A DNA stretch of 64,000 nt from the NCBI RefSeq assembly GCF_003674065.1, contig NZ_RDBE01000010.1:59649-123648 (forward strand), written 5' to 3'. A program made the translations under genes and the position numbers. The notes below the pieces were generated by a model. It searched no databases. It saw nothing but the letters and a program-made list of their open reading frames with translations, and was not told where the DNA came from. This document shows positions 48,815 through 56,359 of the stretch, in pieces. This stretch comes from Nocardioides mangrovicus. Lineage in GTDB: Bacteria; Actinomycetota; Actinomycetes; Propionibacteriales; Nocardioidaceae. The number at the start of each line of letters is the position of its first letter. The stretch's first letter is position 1.

Positions 48815-49257
48815 CCACCGACGAGGAGATGCTCGCCGTCGCCGTCGAGGAGGCCCGACAGGGCCTGGCCGAGGGCGGCATCCCGATCGGCGGGGCGCTC
48901 TTCGGCGCCGACGGCACGGTGCTGGGCCGCGGGCACAACCGCCGCGTGCAGGACAACGACCCGTCGATGCACGGGGAGACCTCGGCCTTCCGCAACGCCG
49001 GCCGGCAGCGCAGCTACCGCGGCACCACAATGGTCACCACGCTCTCGCCGTGCTGGTTCTGCAGCGGGCTGGTCCGCCAGTTCGGCATCGGCCGGGTGGT
49101 GATCGGCGAGGCGCAGACCTTCTACGGCGGACACGAATGGCTGTCAGAGAACGGCGTCGAGGTGGTGCTGCTCGACGACCCCGGGTGCGTGGCGATGATG
49201 ACCGACTTCATCGCCGCCCGCCCCGACCTGTGGCACGAGGACATCGGCGTAGATTGA
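48811..49257 (+). CDS. Cytosine deaminase, yeast Fcy1-like
   Basis: 148 residues. The zinc deaminase motifs are SMHGETSAFRNAG (His plus catalytic Glu) and TLSPCWFCSG (PCxxC). PIGGALFGADG and the C-terminal EVVLLDDPGC resemble the small yeast-type cytosine deaminase of the CDA fold rather than the unrelated large CodA. It converts imported cytosine to uracil and ammonia. It overlaps the permease gene and is followed by a DUF2530 gene after 4 bases. Confidence 0.9.
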   Translation: MTTDEEMLAVAVEEARQGLAEGGIPIGGALFGADGTVLGRGHNRRVQDNDPSMHGETSAFRNAGRQRSYRGTTMVTTLSPCWFCSGLVRQFGIGRVVIGEAQTFYGGHEWLSENGVEVVLLDDPGCVAMMTDFIAARPDLWHEDIGVD

Positions 49258-49261
49258 GCGC

Positions 49262-49555
49262 GTGACCTCTCCCCCGCCGCAGCCGCCGGAGACGCACGAG
49301 ATCCGCGGCCGGGTGTACGTCGTGGCCGAGGTCGACCCGGTCGACCCCAACGGGGTGCGTACCACCGCCGTCGGCACCGTGCTGTGGCTGGCGGCGTTCG
49401 TGATGCTGCTGCCGTTCGTCGGCCGGCTCAAGGCCGACGACCACCTGTGGTGGCTGTGGACCTGCCTGGCCGGCTTCGGGCTGGGCCTGGCCGGCTGGGA
49501 CTACTGCCGGCGCCGCCGCAACCGGCTCCTGGAGAGCTCGGAGACGTCCGGCTAG
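49262..49555 (+). CDS. DUF2530 membrane protein
   Basis: 97 residues from a GTG. The DUF2530 pattern is VDPVDPNGVRTTAVGTVLWLAAFVMLL ... WLWTCLAGFGLGLAGWDYCRRRR: two membrane helices with a short charged loop and a cytoplasmic RRRR end. It is an actinobacterial family of unknown function. Its stop overlaps the stop of the convergent DUF3027 gene by 4 bases. In other actinobacteria DUF2530 and DUF3027 genes also lie near each other. Confidence 0.88.
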   Translation: MTSPPPQPPETHEIRGRVYVVAEVDPVDPNGVRTTAVGTVLWLAAFVMLLPFVGRLKADDHLWWLWTCLAGFGLGLAGWDYCRRRRNRLLESSETSG

Positions 49556-50322
49556 AACCGCTCGAGGTCCTGCGGGGTGAGGGTGTCGACGATCGGGTCG
49601 GGCACCGGCGCCGGCAGCTGCTTCTTGCGCAGCTGGGCCTCCGAGTGCGCGCCGCAGCCGTGGCCGTAGGCGACGACGCGGGCGTCGTCGTTGGCGAACT
49701 CGTTGGCGCAGACCCCGAAGTCCTCCGCCAGCGGGCCGGCCAGGCGCACCAGGAAGCCGCACGACCAGCACTGGTGGTGGGCCTGCTGGGCCAGCGGTGA
49801 GTCGGGGCCCTGGTCGCCGGCGTACCAGCGGTCGGCAGCGAGCGCACGACCTGCCACCGAGAGCACCCGGGTACGGCCCAGTCCCAGCTCCTTGGCCACC
49901 GCGCGCACCTGGCCGTCGTCGTGCTCGTCGGACTCCTCGGCGTCGCCGGCCAGGAAGGTCGGCACCAGCCGGTCGTCGTCCTCGTCGGTGGGCAGGATGT
50001 CGCCGGGCGAGAGGTCGCCGGGCCGGATCCGGTCGCGGTAGGGCACCCAGGCCGGCGCGACGATGGCGCTCTGGCCCGGCAGCAGCACGATCTCGTCGAC
50101 GGTGGCCGAGGCCTCGCCGGCGGCATGGGCGAGCGTGACGGCCCAGCGCCAGCCCGGGTAGCCGCGCTGGGTGCAGGCGAAGTACCAGGTGCCGACGCCG
50201 TCGCCCTCGGGCACCAGCTCCAGCGCCTCGCCGACGACCTCGGCACCTACCTCGGCCACGAGGGCCTCGCGGGCGGCGTCGGCGGAGGCCGCGAGCACGG
50301 CGTCGTCAGTGGTGGCGATCAC
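49552..50322 (-). CDS. DUF3027 family protein
   Basis: 256 residues from the GTG at 50322. The family blocks are GTWYFACTQRGYPGWRWAVTLA, LLPGQSAIVAPAWVPYRDRIRPGDLSPGDILPT and a C-terminal Cys/His part: HHQCWSCGFLVRL...GVCANEFANDDARVVAYGHGCGAHSE. The four Cys and nearby His residues could bind zinc. Function is unknown; it is widely conserved in actinobacteria. Convergent with DUF2530 and divergent from the MFS gene (49-base gap). Confidence 0.88.
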   Translation of the reverse strand: MIATTDDAVLAASADAAREALVAEVGAEVVGEALELVPEGDGVGTWYFACTQRGYPGWRWAVTLAHAAGEASATVDEIVLLPGQSAIVAPAWVPYRDRIRPGDLSPGDILPTDEDDDRLVPTFLAGDAEESDEHDDGQVRAVAKELGLGRTRVLSVAGRALAADRWYAGDQGPDSPLAQQAHHQCWSCGFLVRLAGPLAEDFGVCANEFANDDARVVAYGHGCGAHSEAQLRKKQLPAPVPDPIVDTLTPQDLERF

Positions 50323-50371
50323 GACGGGAGAGTCTACGAGACCGTGCCGGGCTTCTTGGCAGGATGGGCAG

Positions 50372-51790
50372 GTGGACGAGCGGACCGACGGCGACGTCGC
50401 CGAGCAGCCGTCCCCGGCGCCGCAGCGCGGCCGGGGGCGACGCTTCGCCTCGGCGACCGGTCGCGGGATCGGCGCCGCCGCGCGCGGGACGCGCGACGGG
50501 ATCGGCGCCGCGGGGCGCGGCACCGGCCACGGTGCGACGTACGTCTTCCGGCAGGCGCGGCGCGCCAGCCACGCCCAGGGCGCCGGCGACAGCGGGCTCT
50601 ACCGGATCATCGAGCTGCACGCCTTCAACGCCGCCGGCGACGCCGCGCTGGCGATCTCGCTGGCCGGCACGATCTTCATCGCCGACCCGGGCGGTGCGCG
50701 CGGCCCGGTGGCGCTGTTCCTGGGGCTGACCATGCTGCCGTTCGCGGTGGTGGCACCGCTGATCGGTCCGTTCCTCGACCGGTTCTCCCACGGCCGTCGC
50801 TGGGCGATCGGCGGCACCTTCGCCATCCGTGGCGTCTGCTGCCTGGTGGCCGCCGACGCGATCGCCTCGAACTCGGTGCTGCTCTACCCCGCCGCGTTGG
50901 GCTGCCTGGTCGCGTCCAAGGCGTACGGCGTCGCCCGCGCGGCCACGGTGCCGCGACTGATGCCCGAGGGGCTGAGCCTGGTCAAGGCCAACAGCCGGAT
51001 CTCGCTGGCCGGCATCGTCGGGGCGGCGGTCTCCGGCCCGCTGGCCGCCGGGGCCGCGTCGTTCGGCGGGCAGTGGTCGCTGCGCTACGCGTTCGTGGTC
51101 TACGCCGCGGCCACGGTGCTCTCGATCCTGCTCCCGGCCCGCTCCGACGCCAGCGACGACGAGGACTCCCTGATGGACGGGCCCACCCGCACCCGGCTGC
51201 CGTCGGTGGTGGTGCTCGGCCTGCGCTGCAACGCCGGGCTGCGGATGCTCTCGGGGTTCCTCACCATCTACATGGCCTTCCTGCTCACCCAGCACCCGCT
51301 GCCCGGCTGGACCGGCACCACGTTCCTCGGCCTGCACCGCGAGACGCTGCTGCTGGGGCTGGTCATCGGCGCCGCCGGCCTGGGCAACACCGTCGGCATC
51401 GGCCTGGGCAACCTGCTGCGCGCCGTGCCCACCCGCGTGATGGTGGTGGTGCCACTCGTGCTCGACGCCGCCGCCGCGGTGTGCGCCGCCCTGTTCTACG
51501 GCCTGCTGTTCGCCGTCGTGCTCGGCCTCGTGGCCGGCGTCAGCCAGGCCGTCGGCAAGCTCGCCCTCGACGCCGCCATCCAGCGCGACGTGCCCGAGCG
51601 GGTCCGTACCTCGGCCTTCGCCCGCTCCGAGACGCTGCTGCAGCTGTCCTGGGTGCTCGGCGGGTTCATCGGCATCGCCCTGCCGCTCGTGCCGCGGGTG
51701 GGGCTGGGCGTGCTGGCCGGGATCCTCGTGCTCTGGACCCTCTTCGTCCTCGTGGCCCGGTCGCGGCGGGTGGTGCCGGGGGTGGCCTGA
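50372..51790 (+). CDS. MFS transporter with long basic N-terminus
   Basis: 472 residues from the GTG at 50372 (AGGA 8 bases upstream). The first about 80 residues are hydrophilic, Gly/Arg-rich and repetitive (GRGIGAAARGTRDGIGAAGRGTGHG). Then come about 12 membrane segments: ELHAFNAAGDAALAISLAGTIF, LPFAVVAPLIGPFLDRFSHGRRWAIGG and CNAGLRMLSGFLTIYMAFLL. It resembles actinobacterial MFS proteins found beside DUF3027 genes. Substrate unknown. Confidence 0.82.
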   Translation: MDERTDGDVAEQPSPAPQRGRGRRFASATGRGIGAAARGTRDGIGAAGRGTGHGATYVFRQARRASHAQGAGDSGLYRIIELHAFNAAGDAALAISLAGTIFIADPGGARGPVALFLGLTMLPFAVVAPLIGPFLDRFSHGRRWAIGGTFAIRGVCCLVAADAIASNSVLLYPAALGCLVASKAYGVARAATVPRLMPEGLSLVKANSRISLAGIVGAAVSGPLAAGAASFGGQWSLRYAFVVYAAATVLSILLPARSDASDDEDSLMDGPTRTRLPSVVVLGLRCNAGLRMLSGFLTIYMAFLLTQHPLPGWTGTTFLGLHRETLLLGLVIGAAGLGNTVGIGLGNLLRAVPTRVMVVVPLVLDAAAAVCAALFYGLLFAVVLGLVAGVSQAVGKLALDAAIQRDVPERVRTSAFARSETLLQLSWVLGGFIGIALPLVPRVGLGVLAGILVLWTLFVLVARSRRVVPGVA

Positions 51791-51799
51791 CCCGCCGAA

Positions 51800-51888
51800 A
51801 CTCAACACTTGCGCAGTTGCGGCGCCCGATTTCGGGGGACATCGGCCGATAGGCCCGACTCACAACTGCGCAAGTGCGGGGTTTTGGT
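51800..51888. repeat. Palindromic repeat unit 1
   Basis: CACTTGCGCAGTTG (51806-51819) and CAACTGCGCAAGTG (51863-51876) are perfect 14-base inverted arms 43 bases apart; flanking AACTC and GGGTTTT words are also partly symmetrical. The whole unit is related to unit 2 at 51902-51991. It lies in the 205-base gap between the MFS and cold-shock genes, which converge. Confidence 0.8.
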
Positions 51889-51901
51889 CGCCCCGGGTGC
51901 G

Positions 51902-51991
51902 CCAACTCCACACTTGCGCAGTTCGGTGGCCCAAAAAGTCCGGCCACGAGCGAGATGCCGGAGTCACAACTTCGCAAGTGCGGAGTTTTGG
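51902..51991. repeat. Palindromic repeat unit 2
   Basis: CACTTGCGCAGTT (51911-51923) and AACTTCGCAAGTG (51968-51980) are 13-base inverted arms with one mismatch, again about 44 bases apart, flanked by CCAACTCCA on the left and CGGAGTTTTGG on the right, which pair further. Arm sequence, arm spacing and total length match unit 1, so the pair is a tandem duplication of one mobile-looking palindromic element. Confidence 0.8.
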
Positions 51992-51995
51992 CTCG

Positions 51996-52400
51996 CTACT
52001 CCAGCTCGTCGGCCAGCCCCCGCAGGAGCTTGGCGACCGGGCGGGCGACCTTGTTCTCCGGACGCCGGCCGGCGCGGTAGGTCTCGCCGATGCCGTCGAG
52101 GAGCCGGATCAGGTCCTCGACGATGCCGACCATCTCCTCGGGCTTCTTGCGGTGCGCGTTGCGCTGGGCGTTGCGCTGGTTGCTGGCCACCGACGTCGGC
52201 TGCTCGAGGATGCGCACCTGCAGCGCCTGGTCGCCGCGGCGGCCCTGGGCGATGCCGAACTCGACCCGGGTGCCCTGCTTGAGCGCGCCGGCGCCCTCGG
52301 GGAGGGCGGAGGCGTTGACGTAGACGTCGGCACCGTCCTCGCGCGACAAGAAGCCGAAGCCCTTCTCGGCGTCGTACCACTTGACCTTTCCGGTGGGCAC
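51996..52400 (-). CDS. Cold-shock domain protein with C-terminal extension
   Basis: 134 residues from a GTG with AGAGGT 7 bases upstream. Residues 1-67 are a cold-shock domain: MPTGKVKWYDAEKGFGFLS (RNP1) and ADVYVNASALP (RNP2). The remaining about 65 residues form a basic then helical tail (NQRNAQRNAHRKKPEEMVGIVEDLIRLLDGIGETYRAG) not found in CspA (about 67 residues) but seen in a longer actinobacterial type. It binds single-stranded RNA/DNA. The palindromic repeats lie just beyond its stop. Confidence 0.9.
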   Translation of the reverse strand: MPTGKVKWYDAEKGFGFLSREDGADVYVNASALPEGAGALKQGTRVEFGIAQGRRGDQALQVRILEQPTSVASNQRNAQRNAHRKKPEEMVGIVEDLIRLLDGIGETYRAGRRPENKVARPVAKLLRGLADELE

Positions 52401-52471
52401 AGCAAGACCTCTTCTGCAGCGAGTCGTTCGGGCGGGAGCCGGACGAGTCTACGGGTGCGGCCGAGCGCCGG

Positions 52472-53893
52472 TCATCGGAATTGCTCGGGCTCGGCCAGCA
52501 GCGCGTTCATCGAGCCCGACCGGAACCCCAGCGGGTCGACCTCGGCGTGGTCGAACCCGGTCTGGCGCACCGCCGCCAGCACGGTCTGGTCGACCTGCTC
52601 GATCAGCGCTCGGTCGATCTCGACCCGGGCGGTGTCCCCCAGGTCGCGCACCCGCACGTCGCGGGCCTGCGGCACCAGCGCCCGCACCGCCGCCTCGGCG
52701 CGCTCCACGCGGGCCAGCCGCGCCGGGGTGATCTCGATGCCGTAGGCCACTCGTGAGCTCAGGCACGCCGCCGCCGGCTTGTCCCAGGTCGGCAGGCTCC
52801 AGCGCCGCGAGGCCTCGCGCACCTGCGCCTTGGTCAGCCCGGCGTCGAGCAGCGGGGTGACGGCGCCCCGCGAGGCGGCCGCGGCGATACCCGGCCGGAA
52901 GCCCGCCCGGGCGTCGTCGGCGTTGGTGCCGGTGGCGACGACGTCGTAGCCCTCCGCCGCGGCCAGCGGGCCGAGCACGTCGAGCAGCTCGCTCTTGCAG
53001 AACGCACACCGGTCGCCGTCGTTGGCGCGGTAGCCCTCGCGCTCCATCTCGTGGGTGGCGGGGGTCAGCACCCGCACGCCGAGCGACTCGGCGAACGTAC
53101 GGGCGGGGTCGCGCTCGGAGGCCGGCAGCGAGTCGGAGTCGGCCGTGGCGGCGGCGACGTTCTCGGCGCCCAGCGCGCGCACGGCGGCGGCCAGTAGGAA
53201 GGCACTGTCGGCGCCACCGGAGAAGGCGACCATCACTCGGCCCAGCGCCCGCAGCCGCTCCTCGAGGGCGGCGAGCCGCAGCCCGAGGAGGTGCTCGTCG
53301 AGCCAGGCCGGGAAGGCGGTGAGGTCGTCGAGGACGACGTCGGTGCCGGCCGCCCTGAGCTCCTCGGCCGTGCAGCCGCCCGTCAGCACCGAGACGCTGA
53401 GGGCGCCGGCCGCTCGGGCTCCCTCGACGTCGTGCACGTGGTCGCCGACGTAGATCGACGCGCCGTGCTCGAGCAGCGCGTCGGCCTTGAGCGTGCTCCA
53501 CACCTCACCGGCCACGACGTCGACGTCCAGTCCGAGGTGGTCGACGTGGAGCTGGGCGTTGCGGGTGTACTTGCCGGTCACGAGCAGCACCCGGCCGTGC
53601 TCGCGTCGTACCGCCGCCAGCGCCTCGGCGGCGCCCGGCAGCGTCGGCGTCGGCTCGATGGCGGCGCCGGGGTAGATCTCGCGGAACCGGTCGACGGCCC
53701 CGGGAATGCGCTCGGCGTCGAGGTGATCGCCGAGCAGCAGGTCGAGCGGGGGGCCGAGCCGGGCGGTCAGCTCCTCCTCGGGGAAGCTGACGCCCAGCTC
53801 GGCGCCGAGGGTGCGCAGGGTGGCGGCGAACCCGTCGCGGGTGTCGATCAGCGTCATGTCGAGGTCGAACCCGACCACCAGCTGATCCGCCAC
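52472..53893 (-). CDS. HAD-superfamily hydrolase fused to LarE-type sulfur transferase
   Basis: 473 residues. Residues about 1-215 are a HAD phosphatase: FDLDMTLIDT (nucleophile Asp), LLVTGKYTRN (motif II Thr) and YVGDHVHDVEGARAAG (acidic motif IV). Residues about 225-473 are LarE-like: PP-loop VAFSGGADSAFLL, GDRCAFCKSEL, GTNADDARAGFRPG, LPTWDKPAAACLSSRVAYG. The CxxC plus a third Cys in AACLSSR match LarE forms that carry a 4Fe-4S cluster. LarE normally puts sulfur on a nicotinate-derived cofactor for lactate racemase; no larB/larC is in the window. It is third in a run with AmiS and a DszC-like gene. Confidence 0.88.
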   Translation of the reverse strand: MADQLVVGFDLDMTLIDTRDGFAATLRTLGAELGVSFPEEELTARLGPPLDLLLGDHLDAERIPGAVDRFREIYPGAAIEPTPTLPGAAEALAAVRREHGRVLLVTGKYTRNAQLHVDHLGLDVDVVAGEVWSTLKADALLEHGASIYVGDHVHDVEGARAAGALSVSVLTGGCTAEELRAAGTDVVLDDLTAFPAWLDEHLLGLRLAALEERLRALGRVMVAFSGGADSAFLLAAAVRALGAENVAAATADSDSLPASERDPARTFAESLGVRVLTPATHEMEREGYRANDGDRCAFCKSELLDVLGPLAAAEGYDVVATGTNADDARAGFRPGIAAAASRGAVTPLLDAGLTKAQVREASRRWSLPTWDKPAAACLSSRVAYGIEITPARLARVERAEAAVRALVPQARDVRVRDLGDTARVEIDRALIEQVDQTVLAAVRQTGFDHAEVDPLGFRSGSMNALLAEPEQFR

Positions 53894-53902
53894 CGTTCCA
53901 GC

Positions 53903-54505
53903 CTAGGCCGGTGCGGGCACGGCCGATCCTGGGACCGTCCGCAGCGCCACGGGCACCAGCACGACCACGGTGGCGACGATGGAGACCACCACCGCCCACG
54001 CGGGCACCGTCTCGCCGAGCAGGTAGACGAAGCCCGGCACCGTGCAGGTGGTGAAGGAGGCGATGATCGTGAACCAGGCGGTCACCTCGGTCAGCCGCGA
54101 GAGGCCGAGCGCGATGACGGCGAAGAACAGGCCCCACAGCGCGGCCCACTGGAACCACAGCAGCGCCGAGGCGGCGTCGTCGAAGCGGACCAGGTTCACC
54201 ACCGCGAAGCCGACGGCGAGGATCGCCACCCACAGCGAGAACCAGCCGAGGCCCGGTCCCTCGAAGCCGGCCAGGCTGTTGACGCCGACGTAGAGGTAGG
54301 TGAACCCGAACATCAGCACGCCGGCCGCCGAGAGCACCGCGTCGCCGTCCTTCGCGGTGACGATGAGGTAGAGCGGCGCGACGGTCTGCAGGCCGCCGAC
54401 GAACAGGTTGAACACGCCGGCGGTCTTGGCGTCGACCTTGCCGAGGAAGAGCAGGCCGTTGATCAGGAGCACCGCTCCGACGAAGAGCAGTCCGACGGAG
54501 GCCAT
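53903..54505 (-). CDS. AmiS/UreI-family membrane channel
   Basis: 200 residues with six to seven membrane helices: VGLLFVGAVLLINGLLFLG, GVFNLFVGGLQTV, AAGVLMFGFTYLYVGVNSLAG and a final hydrophobic helix. This is the AmiS/UreI family, hexameric channels for urea or short amides. No urease or amidase gene is in the window, so the solute is unknown. The ATG overlaps the DszC-like stop by one base (TGATG) and its own stop is 9 bases before the HAD-LarE gene, giving a three-gene operon. Confidence 0.85.
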   Translation of the reverse strand: MASVGLLFVGAVLLINGLLFLGKVDAKTAGVFNLFVGGLQTVAPLYLIVTAKDGDAVLSAAGVLMFGFTYLYVGVNSLAGFEGPGLGWFSLWVAILAVGFAVVNLVRFDDAASALLWFQWAALWGLFFAVIALGLSRLTEVTAWFTIIASFTTCTVPGFVYLLGETVPAWAVVVSIVATVVVLVPVALRTVPGSAVPAPA

Positions 54506-55725
54506 CAGAAGTACGCGTTCCCGGGGAAGGCGGCACCGTTGACCTCGTGGTCGCCGATGGCCGACGCCTTGAGGAACGTCGGGTTGTGCGTCGAGGCGGT
54601 CCGGGCGTTGCGCCAGTGCCGGTCGAGGTTGTGCACCGACTGCGTGGCCGAGGCGCCCCCGACGTCGAAGAGCCGCGCCGCGGTGGCGTAGGAGAAGCGG
54701 TCGATCGCCACCTTCGCCTGCGCCGCCGCGAGCTGGGCCGCCTCGGCGGCGGCCGCGGTGGGCAGTCCGTCGACCACGGAGTCGGCGGCCTCCTGCAACC
54801 GGTCGGCCGCGGCGAGGACGATCGCCTCGGCCGCGAAGGCGTCCGCGGAGATCTCCCCGACGACCTGAAGCACCTGCCGGTCCTCGGCGGGAGACCCAGC
54901 GGCGGCATGGCTGAAGTTGCGCGAGCGGCGCTGCACCAGCGCCACGGCGTCGTTGCGGACGCTGCGCAGGATGCCGACGGTGACCGCCTGCAGGTACAGC
55001 TGCAAGAAGGCGCCCTGGTAGACCGGGTCGTCTTGGTGGTCGGGGTCGCCGAGGTCGAAGTACTCCTCCTCCTCGACCCGGACGTTGTCGAGCCGGGTGG
55101 TGCCGGTGGCGGTCAGCCGCTGGCCGAAGCCGTCCCAGTCGTCCTCGACGGTGACGCCGTCGCGGTCCAGCGGCACGACCGCGCCGGCGATGCGGCCGTC
55201 GGGGGTGGCCGCCCAGATCTGGGTGTAGTCGGAGTAGAGGGTGCCGGTGGAGTAGAACTTCTCCCCGTCGAGCCGGTAGCCACCGCCGTCCTCGGGGGTG
55301 AGCGTGGTGTCGAAGTGCAGGCCCACCGCGTGCTTGCTCTGCTCGCTGAAGCCGTTGCCGACCAGCCGGTCGGCGTTCACCAGCGCCAGGCCGCGGGCCC
55401 GCGAGGCGGCGTCGCCGCTCTGCAGCTGCTGCTCGACGAACCAGAAGTGCGTGCGCAGGATGTGCGCGACGTTGGAGTCGGCCTCGGCGAGCTCGATGAG
55501 CGTCGTGAACAGCTCGCGCAGGCTCGCGCCGCCACCGCCCTCGGCGACCGGCACGCGGAGCCGGCCGAGGCCGGCCTGCTTGAGCCAGCCGATCTGCTCG
55601 AACGGCGCGATCCGCTCGCGATCGCGGACGTCGGCGTCGACGGCGATGCGGTCCAGCAGCGCGCGGAGCTCGGGTGAGCCGGCTCGGACCGGGGTCGAGG
55701 TGGAGGCGACGGTGTCGGTGGTCAT
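54505..55725 (-). CDS. DszC/SfnB-like flavin-dependent monooxygenase (acyl-CoA dehydrogenase fold)
   Basis: 406 residues. The acyl-CoA dehydrogenase fold is present (LRVPVAEGGGGASLRELF, ADSNVAHILRTHFWFVEQ, YRLDGEKFYSTGTLYSDYTQIWA, RRSRNFSHAA, GGASATQSVHNLDRHWRNART), but the catalytic Glu of dehydrogenases is absent and the C-terminal HNPTFLKASAIGDHEVNG is that of DszC/SfnB/hydroxylase-type proteins. These oxidise sulfur compounds (dibenzothiophene, dimethylsulfone) or other small molecules with reduced flavin. The partner flavin reductase is not nearby. First gene of the operon with AmiS and HAD-LarE. Confidence 0.85.
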   Translation of the reverse strand: MTTDTVASTSTPVRAGSPELRALLDRIAVDADVRDRERIAPFEQIGWLKQAGLGRLRVPVAEGGGGASLRELFTTLIELAEADSNVAHILRTHFWFVEQQLQSGDAASRARGLALVNADRLVGNGFSEQSKHAVGLHFDTTLTPEDGGGYRLDGEKFYSTGTLYSDYTQIWAATPDGRIAGAVVPLDRDGVTVEDDWDGFGQRLTATGTTRLDNVRVEEEEYFDLGDPDHQDDPVYQGAFLQLYLQAVTVGILRSVRNDAVALVQRRSRNFSHAAAGSPAEDRQVLQVVGEISADAFAAEAIVLAAADRLQEAADSVVDGLPTAAAAEAAQLAAAQAKVAIDRFSYATAARLFDVGGASATQSVHNLDRHWRNARTASTHNPTFLKASAIGDHEVNGAAFPGNAYF

Positions 55726-55749
55726 GGGCGTCCTCGGAGCACTAGGTCG

Positions 55750-55777
55750 ATAATGTCGAGTGAAATAATGCAGTAAA
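55750..55777 (-). promoter_or_regulatory. Candidate promoter of the DszC-like operon
   Basis: On the minus strand TTTACT (55777-55772) and CATTAT (55755-55750) are 16 bases apart, in a locally AT-rich stretch that stands out in this GC-rich window, 25-52 bases upstream of the ATG at 55725. A second ATAATG word follows at 55765-55770. This would be a housekeeping-sigma type promoter. Confidence 0.4.
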
Positions 55778-55815
55778 CGGCCAACCAGTACAGGCTGCCG
55801 GCCGACGGTTGTGCC

Positions 55816-55840
55816 GATCAGGGGGTCGGCTCCCCCGATC
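55816..55840. repeat. Inverted repeat in the divergent gap
   Basis: GATCAGGGGG (55816-55825) and CCCCCGATC (55832-55840) pair apart from one bulged A around a 6-base loop. The same words (GATC, A, GGGG) occur inside the hairpin at 40208-40270. The gap from 55726 to 55997 lies between the DszC-like operon and the divergent small membrane protein gene, so an operator role is more likely than termination. Confidence 0.5.
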
Positions 55841-55997
55841 AGGCGACGGCGGCCGAGGGGCGTATCGGGCTAGACAGATCGGGCCGATCGAGCCTCGGGA
55901 AACGCGTGTTCTCCCGAATCTGTGACACCGGCGTGGCGAACACCACATGATCGTCGGTGACGGGGATCATCGGGGATCTGACCATCGGAGTGCTGGC

Positions 55998-56348
55998 ATG
56001 ACCCTCTTCCCCCTTGCCCTCGCTGCCCTCGCTGCCCTCGTCCTCTTCGCGCTGGCGGCACTACTGACCGCGCCCGCGACCCGACGCCGTCGGGCGCCGA
56101 TCCCGCGACACACCGAACACCGCCTCGTCCTTCCGGTCGTGGGCGCGCCACCGGGCATCGAGGAGTTCGCGGCGTACGCGATGTGCGGCGACACGGTGGT
56201 GCTCTCGGTGAGCGCGGACGCGGCCGCCGACGTGGTCGCCGCCGCCGAGGTGGTCGCCGGCTGGTACGGCTTCGGCCTGCGCGTGTGCCGAGCCGAGCGT
56301 CCCGCGAGCGCCCGCCCCGACAGCGGGTCCCACCCCTCGGCCGCCTGA
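55998..56348 (+). CDS. Small membrane-anchored protein of unknown function
   Basis: 116 residues from the ATG at 55998 with GGAG 7 bases upstream. One strongly hydrophobic N-terminal helix (LFPLALAALAALVLFALAALLTA, encoded partly by a CTCGCTGCC repeat), then a basic RRRRAP stop and about 70 soluble residues with VLPVVGAPPGIEEFAAYAMCGDTVVLSVSADAAADVVAAAEVVAGWYG and a second Cys (RVCRAE). No family recognised. Convergent with the DUF885 gene (11-base gap). Confidence 0.65.
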   Translation: MTLFPLALAALAALVLFALAALLTAPATRRRRAPIPRHTEHRLVLPVVGAPPGIEEFAAYAMCGDTVVLSVSADAAADVVAAAEVVAGWYGFGLRVCRAERPASARPDSGSHPSAA

Positions 56349-56359
56349 GGGCGGCCGAC

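Noticed and set aside
51800-51991. Four repeated words suggested a CRISPR array
   Set aside because: The words alternate in orientation and form two palindromes; spacing is not uniform in one direction and no cas gene is in the window.
52472-53893. Complete lactate-racemase cofactor (lar) operon
   Set aside because: Only a LarE-like domain is present; larB, larC and larA homologues are not in the window.
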